Positions 33,946-44,242 of a DNA stretch of 64,000 bases are shown here, in pieces (within the stretch, counting starts at the first letter, position 1; the number at the start of each line of letters is the position of its first letter). The DNA is taken from assembly GCA_021018995.1 (NCBI GenBank), contig CM037590.1, forward strand, positions 46,783,713-46,847,712, given 5' to 3'. The stretch is from Chloranthus sessilifolius. Taxonomy: Eukaryota > Streptophyta > Magnoliopsida > Chloranthales > Chloranthaceae. The notes beneath the pieces were generated by a model. That model worked only from the letters and a program-made list of their open reading frames with translations, was not told where the DNA came from and ran no database searches. The position numbers and the translations under genes are program-made.

Positions 33946-36900
33946 GTAACCTCTCCGTTTATCAACATAAGTGCGGCACTAAACACTTAGCTCTTGTTCT
34001 TATAGACTCAGGGTCCACACATTCTTTCATCAGTCCAGGATTTATGTCAGAAATTCAAGCCAAACCTGTACCCTTAGGAAGGAGATTGACTATCTCGACA
34101 CCCTCCGGGAGCACCATGATGGCTACTTTAATCTGTCGAGACATAATAATCAATATTAAAGGTTATGATCTTCCGGTAGACCTCATCGTGTTGGAATTTC
34201 AAGATTTTGACATCATTTTGGGCATGGACTGGCTAGCCACATATCATGCCACGGTTGGTTGTTTCTCTAAAGTGGTCACTTTCCAACCACTCGGAGAACC
34301 TCCATTCAGATTTCGGGGAATGAAAAAGAAGGGAGCACCTTTACTGGCAGCATTAGACGAGGAGCAAGACAAGATAGTCGATCCTACAAAAATCCCAGTC
34401 GTTAGAGATTTTGTCGACGTATTTCCTGAAGACTTACCGGGTATACCACCTGACCGAGAAATCGAGTTCAAAATTGATTTAATTCCAGGGACCACGCCAA
34501 TTGCCAAGGCACCATACCGGATGCCCCCTACAGAATTAAAGGAATTAGAAATACAACTCAAGAAACTGTCAGATAAGAAATTCATCAGACGAAGTCAGTC
34601 ACCATGGAGAGCCCTAGTGCTCTTCGTAAATAAGAAAGATGGTTCGATGAGGCTATGCATCGATTATCGTCAGTTGAATAGTATAACCATCAGAAATCAA
34701 TACCCCCTTCCACGTATCGATGATTTGTTCGATCGTCTCCAAGGTGCCAAGTATTTTTCTAAGATTGATCTTAGATCGAGGTATCACCAGCTGAAAGTGA
34801 GAGAAGAAGATATTCCAAAAATAGCTTTCGCTTGCAAGAATGGGTTGTACGAATTCTTAGTCATGCCATTCGAACTAACAAATGCCCTAGCTGTATTCAT
34901 GGACCTAATGAATCGAGTGTTCAGGCTGTATCTTGATGAATTTATCATCGTATTCATAGATGACATCCTCATCTACTCACGATCAGAGGAAGAGCATGAG
35001 AAACACCTACGTCTAGCACTTCAGACACTCCGAGATCACCAGCTATATGCTAAACTCAGTAGGTGTGAGTTTTGGCTTAAACAAGTGACCTTCCTTGGCC
35101 ACGTGGTATCAGCAAAAGGAGTGACCGTCGATCCTTCTAAGATCGAAGCAGTTACAGAATGGAAAGCACCGACGAGTTTCACCAAAGTCAGGAGTTTCCT
35201 CGGATTGGCAGGTTACTACCGTCGCTTTGTTGAAGGATTTTCACGCATTGCTCTACCGCTCACCTGCCTCACACGGAAGAATGTTAAATTTGTGTGGACA
35301 GATGAATGTGAAGCAAGTTTTCTAGAATTGAAAAAGAAGCTTACTACTGCACCAATCCTAACCCTACCTTCTAATTCGAGCACTAGTGAATTTGAAATAT
35401 TCACGGACGCATCTCACCAGGGACTTGGTTGTGTGCTTGAACAAAGTAAGAAAGTTGTCGCTTATGGGTCAAGACAGCTCAAACCTCACGAAAAGAACTA
35501 CCCGGTTCATGACTTGGAACTGGCTGCAGTTATCTTCGCCCTCAAACTATGGCAATACTATCTCTACGGCGAGACGTTCAAGATATATACGGATCACAAA
35601 AGTCTCAAGTACCTATTCTCACAAAAGGACCTGAATTTGAGACAACGTAGATGGATGGAATACATGAAAGATTATGACTGCTCCATAAATTACCACCCCG
35701 GAAAAGATAATGTCATCGCTGATGCACTCAGTAGGAAATCTTCGGCACTGTTAGCCAGATTAAAAACTTGGAAGCCCTTTGATGAACTCGCCCATGAAGA
35801 CATTTACCTCCAAGAAATCGATGATGGTGTATATTTGGCAAGAATCGTGATGAGTCCATTCATTTTGGACAAAATCAGGGAAATACAGCGTACGGACCAA
35901 GAGATCCTCAAAATCATCAAAACCATAGGATCGAAACTCGATTTCAACCTTAGGACTAATGGGACGTTACTCTTCAGGCAAAGACTGTGCGTACCCAATG
36001 ACTCCCAAGTGAAAAAGGAGATACTTGATGAAGGTCATAAATCAGGATACTCAGTACATCCAGGCAGTACTAAGATGTATCGAAATCTAAGAAATTGATA
36101 TTGGTGGCCGAATATGAAGCGACAAATAGCCGAATACATGTCGAAGTGCTTAGTGTGCCAACAAGTTAAGGCAGAACATCAGAAACTGGCTGGACTCATA
36201 CAACCCTTACCCATCCCGGAATGGAAGTGGGAAAACATATCTATGGACTTCATCGTAGGTCTACCAAAGACGATGAAGAAGAACGATGCAATCTGGGTAA
36301 TAGTTGACAGATTGATCAAATCAGCTCATTTCCTACCATTCAAGACTATCACAAATGGGAACAAACTTGCTGAAACATATTTGAAAGAGATTGTCAAACT
36401 ACATGGGGTCCCAGTCAGCATTGTCTCTGACCGAGACTCAAAATTTACTTCAAAATACTTGAGAGCTTTTCAAGAAGCTCTGGGTACTCGATTAGATTTT
36501 GGTACCGCCTTTCACCCCCAGACGAACGGCCAAACCGAAGAGTGAATCAAATAGTGGAAGATATGTTAACAGAGTGCATGCTTGACTTTCGAGGGAACTG
36601 GGACGATCACCTCCCGCTGATCAAGTTCTCTTACAATAATAGCTACCAAGCAAGTATCAGAATGTCCCCTTTGGAAGCTTTATACGAAAGAAGTTGCAGA
36701 ACGTCATTATGTTGGGACGAGGTTGGAGTAAGAAAGATGCTTGGACCAGAACTAGTCCAAACTACGACTGAGAAAGTCAAACTGATACGCGAACGGCTTA
36801 AGATAGCCCAAGATCGTCAGAGAAAGTATGCCGATCCTCACCGTCGTAATTTAGAGTTCGAGGTCGGCGAACGAGTATTCATTCGCGTCTCTCCGACCAA

Positions 36901-37282
36901 GGGAGTCATGTGCTTTGGAAAGCGCGGGAAGCTGAGCCCCAGATATGTAGGGCCTTTTGAAGTCACTAAACGTGTGGGCGAGGTTGCATATAAAGTCGCT
37001 CTACCGTCACAATATACGGGAATCCATGATGTTTTTCACGTATCAATGCTGAGGAGATATATTCATGACCCTGCACACATAGTGGAGATCGAACCTGTTG
37101 ATATAAAGGAAGACCTCACCACCATAGCGAGACCGATCAGGATTCTCGATCGGAAAGTTCAAGTCTTCGAGAACAAAATGATGACCTTGGTGTTGGTCCA
37201 ATGGCAACACCTCACGCCAAATGAGGCAACCTGGGAGAATGAAAACGACATCAAAGATAACTATCCTGAGATCTTCGAATAA
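33946..37282 (+). pseudogene. Gypsy pol: protease, RT, RNase H, integrase, chromodomain-like end
   Basis: Protease has [14 protein letters not shown] has [15 protein letters not shown] and the catalytic FIDDILIYS, but [12 protein letters not shown] replaces the usual MPFGLTNAPAVF. RNase H has [18 protein letters not shown]. Integrase has the zinc-binding [10 protein letters not shown]...CLVCQQVKAEH, then MDFIVGL, VSDRDSKFTS and QTNGQTEE. The C terminus PIRILDRKVQVFENK...VQWQHLTPNEATWENENDI resembles Tekay-type chromodomains. TGA at 36096-36098 and a one-base shift near 36540 break it; the final stop is at 37280. No functional polyprotein is possible. Confidence 0.95.
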
Positions 37283-37319
37283 TTGGTACGTAATTTTCGG
37301 GGACGAAAATTTTTTTTTT

Positions 37320-37331
37320 AGGGTGGAAGAA
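37320..37331 (+). promoter_or_regulatory. Gypsy polypurine tract
   Basis: agggtggaagaa immediately precedes the 3' LTR. It follows the cggggacgaaaattt motif common near the end of plant Gypsy interiors. Confidence 0.75.
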
Positions 37332-38151
37332 AGTTATGACCCAAGTATCGTGGGCTCAAATGAATGGTTATGGATCTAGGAAGCACCAAGAGGGGTACGT
37401 GTACACTCTATCCTGACCCACACAAGTTCTAAAATTAGAAAATTCTATTATATTACTGTTACACTTTAAAGGGCAACTAAAATATTTTTTTACCAAGTAA
37501 GGAGGGTCCAAAAAAGGACTCCTACTCCCTTAGGACTCTTGCCCCTTTTAGGATTTGAAACTTGCCAATTGAATCACCCACGTCCTCCTCTTTCCCTCTC
37601 TTTATATTATGGGCCTTAGGCTTTTCTCTTATGTCTCTCATTTTTAAACTGAACCAACAGCCACGTCCTTTTTCCAAAACGCCTAGCAGCCTCCTTGCCC
37701 AACCAGCCCATATAGTGGCGCAACAAGTATCACATCCGACTTGAAGAAATCATCGTCAATCCAATTCGGCGAATTCAGATTTTAATCTCCGGAATTTGAA
37801 CCACTCCGAATCCGAGCCAAGGCGATGCGTCGGGTCTGATTTGCATCAGCGTGAAACCGTCGATCCACTGCCGAAAGCACATCGCCGAATCGAAGCGTAG
37901 GAGCCGCATCGCAGATCTAGCGCTTGAAATCATTAATGAAGCTGTGTTAGTTGGAGAAGATGAATAAAATAAATAAATAAACACCCATTATTATTATTTA
38001 GTATTCCAAATCTAATCATTTGTACATAATATATACAAATATACATGATTGGGTGTGTAAGTGTTACGCCAAATCAAACCCCCCCCCCCCTTTTTCATCT
38101 TCTCCTCCTACATGATCTCTGTAACAGAGATTTGCCAAAAACAAAATGGAG

Positions 38152-38224
<73 letters not shown>

Positions 38225-38902
38225 TAGGTATATAAAGTTTATATGTACTGTTTTACATGTATATACATTTATAGTTGTATAATAATAAGTGTGCGTGTGG
38301 CACACAATGAGAACTCTGCATGTGGCTTGATCTCCTTCTCCATGTGATGTTCCTGTTTCAGCCATTCTATTTTATCCTAGGGCCCTACAACTGCTCTCAC
38401 GCCTTGCATCAGAAATCACAAATTGCGCATAAATCATGTATTATAGGTAGGGTGGCTGCAAATAAAAGAGCTCTAGTTACTATTTTTGAAGAAGAAAAAG
38501 ACCTCTTCAGCACGTCTCTGCTCTGGTTCCTTACTTTATTTTATATTTTTAGAATAAGACGACCACATGACAAATCCAAGAAGCCCAACATCTCATACAT
38601 GTATGAGGGTGTACTTGAGTACACCAAAAACTAATCCTCTCCTCTTCTTCCTCCATGTAACACGTCTCTTATCTGAGACATTGAAATATATATATATATA
38701 TAAATATGTAAAAGCTATATTTACTGTTTGATATATTTATTGTTTTATAAATATGTAATAGTTATATACTTATATATAATGTTTTATATTGTATATCTAT
38801 ATCTATGTATAGTTGCAGTGAGAAATATTATTTGGAGAGGGATAAGAGAGGGACCCGACCTTCTTCTCCATCGGTTCACTGCAAAACCGAAAATAAAATA
38901 AA

Positions 38903-38980
<78 letters not shown>

Positions 38981-41647
38981 ATGTATGTGAAATTGTGGAT
39001 GTAAAGGGTTAGCTAAACTGGTTATGGTATAATATTTTAAATGGCTAGTCTCTTGTTTCAAAATTTCTGATTGCTCGGCAATTATTGCCGGGGACGATCC
39101 GTTGGATCTGGAAAATCTAAATAGTTAAAACTGCGGTGTTCGATTTGGAATTGTTTAAAGAGTTTGCCTCTTGATCTGAAAATTGGTAGTTAATTCAAAA
39201 ATTAGTCGTGGAACCAATGCTGAGATCGTGAATGAGCAAATATTTAAAGAGAGAGGCCCATGATTTGGGCAGAAAGATAGGATAGGAGAGATTTAGAGAG
39301 AGAACTCGCAAGAGCTTCCTCCTCTTTTGGTTTAAATTATAGATATATGCGATTTCTTCGACGACTTATTACCGCCGGATGTAATCAATCAACGACCGTC
39401 CCAACCAAACATTTCGGTAGTCAGCCTTTCTAATGAGTTTGGCACATGATATTAGAATTAGTTGTAGGTTGCACTAATAGTTCGGCACAAACCCCCGTAT
39501 AGCCATTGATCTAGGAGAAATTAAAATATTAATATACGAAGTCTTATGGGCCCTATTTAGAAAAAGTTCTAGGGACGGAACCCCCTTAAAATCGTCTCAA
39601 CTTTTAATCCAGCGGATTAGAATTTTAAGATCGGATCCACCATGGTATGTGTTCGGCCCAAAATAAGGCCCGTCAAATTTGGTCGGGAATCACAATCATT
39701 TAATAAACGAGACCTGTTTAGGTCTTGGGCTCTTGATTTAAACTCAACCCAACCCGATTAGTAACTAGTCAGCCCGAGCTGACCCGTTGCAGCACTGTGC
39801 ATATAGCCACCTATATAATTATTTAATAGCAATTGTCACAGATACCCTCATTGGCCATTTGAGTCATGATAGTTATGAACCCATGAATTGACTCTACACA
39901 CTTCTCATAGAAAAATATAACAGATGAAGGGGAAACACTTAGCTTATTTATGGTTATATTATATAAAATCTTATTATCTCTTTTTAATATAGTCAAACGT
40001 GAAATCGTTCCCCTTTTTACTCTGCTTTTAATCTGTATTTAAACCGGCACTATTTCTTTACAAGAACTTTATTCTCTGGCCTTCACGTTAATTTTATTTA
40101 TGAATATGCAATGTTTACGGTGCATGATAGTTTCTTCTTATATATGTTCACCATTATCATTTAGCATTCATCATGTAGAAAATCACGATAGGACATACGC
40201 ATATAAGTTAAGAATAAGATATGACACATGATGTAAGCTTTCGTCATATTGAGATTTCTTTCACGGTCACGTGAAACTTGGAATGTAGGCGTCCATATAC
40301 GGATGCAACCCTCTATGGTAGTATGGGATGCCACACGAAGTACATCCAGGTTACTACCGAACCCGTTTTTGGAAAGCGTAATTTAGTGAAGCCTATCACA
40401 CCGTGACCCATTTTAAATTAAGTTTAAGAAATGATGAAATATGAATATGTTAAGATACATGTATGTTAAGAAAGTGGGGACTTAAGCCCACGCAAATATA
40501 AAATTTGGGCGGGGACTTAAGCCCAGAATCGAATAATGATATGATAAGTTAAAATACGCTGTGAAGGCCAGCTAAATATGAATTAAGTTCTACACGTGTC
40601 ATACCTTACGAGCCACCGTAAAGATCCAACGTCTGCAGCCGAGACAGGTCTTAAGGACATTATAACTTTGTCTCGAACTAAGGGGACACTGTGATTACTA
40701 TGCCGACAACCTCATCTGGCTGGATGGTGGTTTATGTTATGATATGGAGGTTAGGTGGTTATCTACACGTGGACCTCGCATGATAGGCTTGAGCAGCGAT
40801 CCTGGCACAGATCGTTTAAGCAAATAAGTAAGATACGAAGTACGTTGTGTAAGCGTATTGAGTAATAATAAGACTTACGATATGTCACGTATGATAAGTT
40901 GATGAGACACATAGGAAAAGAGATAAGAAAATAGAAACATCATATACTCTTTATTTTAAATTATGTCTTCCAACTTTAATTATGATACACTATGAGTTAT
41001 GGATAGTTTCTGTCATTTTTATTAAAATGTTGATTTTATTTTCAAAATGCACTGCAACTCAAGCGATTGCACACACGATCAGCTGGGTAAGTTATGGTGG
41101 ATCGATTGTGCAACCCATTGAGTTTACGCGACTGAGTAAACTCATCACACTCCCAAAATCTAACAATTTCAGGTGGAGACTCTCCTTATCCCGTCCTTAA
41201 TGACACGGAGCTGCTGATCCGGAGACGGCTCATATAAACGAGGAGGTCGGCTACCACCTTGATGAGAACGTAGACCCGACGGACTTTTACCAGCATTGAG
41301 AGCCCTTTTACTCTAATTTTTTTCTTTTATTTCTTGAGAGACTTATTTTAGCCTTTGATACATTGTTTGAGTTTACGTTTGAGACCGTTTTTACCCTACG
41401 TGAAACTGATTTTAATTTGATATCCTAGATGCATGATTAGGATCAAGTACTTTATTAATGCTGTCTACTTTTTCCGCTACTAATTTATGACTTTTTTATC
41501 TTTTAATGTTATCTTAAATGTCTAGATCAATATGCTAAGTCAAATTTTAGATTATGTGTATTCCCGCTTATCGCCTTAACCAGCGTGCGGTGTCATAACA
41601 CGGAATTCTAGGCCCTCGAGATAGGGTAAGGATTCTGGGTCGTGACA
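37332..41647 (+). repeat. Gypsy 3' LTR, uninterrupted
   Basis: 4316 bp, ending GGTCGTGACA before the CTATG duplication. It preserves the pre-insertion site of the Copia element (gagatcgtgaatgagc around 39225-39240). Microsatellites lie at 38154-38216 (TA) and 38905-38978 (TA then TG). Relative to the 5' LTR it lacks about 100 bp after position 37931. Confidence 0.95.
38905..38978. repeat. compound (TA)n(TG)n microsatellite
   Basis: The 5' LTR counterpart near 23570-23610 is an (AAAAT)/(AAAT) tract instead. The dinucleotide expansion therefore arose in this LTR or was lost in the other. Confidence 0.85.
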
Positions 41648-41818
41648 CTATGATATATTGAAAGATTATAGAATCCATCTCTTGAAGTTTAGGGATTCTG
41701 GTTGTGTTTGACATTGCCCTTTGTCAACTCTCTGCTAGAGCTGGATATACTTGCTTTTAGCAGGTCCCCCCTTCTCCTTGCTAACTCCCTGCAAAACAGG
41801 ATTTATCTGCTCTAACAG

Positions 41819-42050
41819 TTAAGGTATCAAAAATCGGCCGATACCGATACGTATCGGTATCACGGATACGTATCGGGCCAGTATCAGCCGATACATATCG
41901 GGTTTCAGCCGATACATCTATGTTTCGACCGAGACTTACTTCTTTTTTTTTCTTTTTTTTTTAAAATGGCCGATTCATATTGGTATCGGCTGATTCGTAT
42001 TGGCCTCGAGCAAACCGATACCCGAGACTGATATCGATTTTAATACCTTG
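41819..42050. mobile_element. small palindromic MITE nested in family A element
   Basis: Flanked by CTAACAG on both sides (41812-41818, 42051-42057), with ends ttaaggtatcaaaa and ttttaataccttg forming an imperfect inverted repeat. The interior is packed with gatacgtatcgg / ccgatac motifs in both orientations. The 7-bp flank may be the visible part of an 8- or 9-bp duplication. Superfamily unknown. Confidence 0.6.
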
Positions 42051-42087
42051 CTAACAGCTACCTCCCTGCTCTCTGCTAACTCTCTGC

Positions 42088-42800
42088 CAGGGATGGAGCC
42101 AAGGGGGGGCTAACAAGGGCCATGGCCACCCCCGCTTATTTAGTTTTTTCTTTTTCTCTTTAATCTATCTTACCTATTTGTTAGGTGCCAAAATGATTGA
42201 CTCCGTCTAAATTAATGCACAGAGCTCTCTCTCTCTCTCTCCTATCTTTTAAGCGTCTCCTCTCTCCTATCTTTTAGATGTCTCCTCTCTTTCTCCTATC
42301 TTTTAGGCGTCTCCTCTCTCTCTCTTATCTTTTAGGTGTCTCCTCTCTCCTATCTTTTAGACGTCTCCTCTCTCTCTCTTATCTTTAGGCGTCTCAACCA
42401 AATACTCTACTTTAGTCTCTCTTATTTTTTTAGGAGCAATAGTTCAACCACCCTCTTAAAACTTCTCTTCTTAAATTATATCCTAATACATATCTCTCTC
42501 TCTCTCTCTCTCTCTCTCTAACATATGATTAGGCCATCGAAATGTCATTTTCCTACTAATTTATCCAAACAGACCTTAAAAGTTAAAAATGAGGCTTGGC
42601 CCAGTTAATATGCCTCCCAGTTATGACAGATTGGCCCTAATGCCTATTGATAGGCGCACGAATATATATAAACAAAAGATTTCTTCTTCTTTTTTAATTT
42701 TATTAATAGTAAATGAATGTTATTTTTATTTTTTATAACATTATATATTTCTTGTTCATACTTTGGCCCCCTCCCATGAAAGTTTCTGGCTCCGTCCCTG
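42088..42800. mobile_element. non-autonomous hAT-like element nested in family A element
   Basis: Ends CAGGGATGGAGCCA and TGGCTCCGTCCCTG are inverted repeats differing at one position. Flanks ctctctgc and tctctatc only partly agree, so the expected 8-bp duplication is not proven. The interior carries a pyrimidine-rich minisatellite at about 42220-42400 and no transposase. Confidence 0.65.
42220..42400 (+). repeat. tandem repeat tctcctctctcctatctttt(a/t)
   Basis: About six units of roughly 25-35 bp, each ending atcttttag(g/a)cgtctcc. Similar in style to the minisatellite in the 4094-5775 element. Confidence 0.7.
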
Positions 42801-43080
42801 TCTCTATCATAAGAAATAAAATATGCTCGGGCAAGGAGTGAGCAGAGAGCAGGGGAGAATTGTTGGAACAAGTAAATCCTACTCTACAGGGACTTAGCAA
42901 GGAAAAGAGGGGCCTACTAAAGCATGTAGTAGGGATTTAGTAAAGAGAAAGGGAACCTGCTCTAGCAGGGAGCTAGTAAGGAGAAGGGGGACCTGCTAAA
43001 GCATGTAGTAGAAATTTAGTAAAGAGAAAGGGAACCTGCTCTAGCAGGGAGATAGCAAAGAGCCATGCCAAAAACAGCCT

Positions 43081-43900
43081 CACTCTCCCCAGCAGTATTG
43101 TAAGACTATCAAGCTTACGAATAACTCTATAGCAATGAGATCCTGTCTTAAGCTGACTTGTAGATTTTAGGAGCCTTGCCATCTGTTAAATTCAGCTTTT
43201 GAGATGGTTGATGGGGTAAAAGGCTCTTAATGAGCTTTTTAATCATATGATGCTGAATCCGCGTTTCAGGTGGAGTGAGTTCATAAATAAATTAAACCAA
43301 ATTTTACATGTTTATTGGTTTTTTTATTTTTAGGAAAACTTATACTTTCGGCTCTCTAATTTTCACATTTTGTGACAGTGACCCCGTAGTTACACTACTT
43401 GTAACAATGGCTGGCTCCGAGCCAAGCTGCTTCAATAATTTATAAAATGACAATGATGCCCTTTACCATGTGTACACTTGATGAAACCATGTGGACACTT
43501 GATTAAATCACATGCTACATGTACACTTGATGAAACTACATCCATCAATAAAAAATACCCTACCAGAGGGCCCAAAGTTTTTTACTAAAACAAAATTAAA
43601 ATATCTGATCGGCCAATCCGATCACGGATCGTCGATCCTATATCGGAGTGGCCGATCCAATATGTATATATAGGGTAATGATCACCTGACTCAAATCAAA
43701 AATTGACTCGAGCTGCTGATAGTCAGATCGCAGTCATATATATATATATATATAAGATTGCCTCCAATTCTCATGTACAATAACAACATTTTGATATGAA
43801 TAAATAGAAGCCCAAATCGGACACAAAAATCAATCAGAACTTGCCAACATACTTGCATGTGTAGTGTCGGACTGTTTTTTTTCAGTATGTCTGTGGGTGT
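43081..43900. other. intergenic, downstream of PPR gene 1
   Basis: No gene recognised. An 85-bp stretch at about 43086-43170 resembles one at about 51712-51795 downstream of PPR gene 2. There is a short (TA)n at 43737-43753. Remaining sequence is unassigned. Confidence 0.5.
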
Positions 43901-43957
43901 TCTCCACATCTTCACATCTCGGAGACCCACTTACTGCATTCCATAAGACTATACCCC
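43901..43957 (-). pseudogene. relic copy of the last codons of PPR gene 1
   Basis: The minus strand reads GYSLMECSKWVSEM followed by TGA (43912-43914), matching GYSLTEYDKSVCEM-stop at the end of the PPR gene 330 bp away. The 20 bases tctccacatcttcacatctc after the stop are identical in both places. The copy has no PPR body attached. Confidence 0.7.
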
Positions 43958-44242
43958 CGAGCCCGAGCTCGGGCCGACGGCTCCCCCCCACAAACCTCGT
44001 TAATTCAACTTGATTCAGTTGGTCGATCAGCAACCTCACTATAGCGCAGGATTTCGATCCTTGAACATACGCTAGCTCGCGATGGCTTCTTGCGTAAGAT
44101 GAGGTGAATCACTCAATACAGAAGATGAGGAATAAGGTTCCTTAGTTCGGGTTGACAATATTACAAACTCAAGGTCGCAGATTCGATCCCAGCTTATCTA
44201 TCCAAAAAAAAGAGTTTTAAGTTCATTCTAGTCTCCACATCT

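Larger units (their letters stand above)
21941..41647 (+). mobile_element. Ty3/Gypsy chromovirus (Tekay-like), nearly complete but coding-defective, with nested Copia
   Basis: The ends are TGTTATGACCC and GGTCGTGACA. The 5-bp target duplication CTATG is at 21936-21940 and 41648-41652. The 5' LTR (21941-32447) is split by a 6.1-kb Copia element; the 3' LTR is 37332-41647. A primer-binding site TGGTATCAGAGCC (initiator Met tRNA) starts at 32452, and a purine-rich tract agggtggaagaa ends at 37331. The order gag, protease, RT, RNase H, integrase, chromodomain-like C terminus places it among chromoviruses. Without the nested element it would be about 13.6 kb. Confidence 0.95.
41700..43079. repeat. 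fold-back (MITE-like) element, family A, with two nested insertions
   Basis: The left arm (41700-41740: ggttgtgtttgacattgccc, ctctgctagagc) pairs with the right arm (about 43037-43079: gctctagcaggga...gccaaaaacagcc). The element proper is 41700-41818, 42051-42087 and 42801-43079. The right part repeats cctgctctagcaggga and gtagtagggatttagtaaag two or three times. No clear target duplication was found. Confidence 0.55.
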
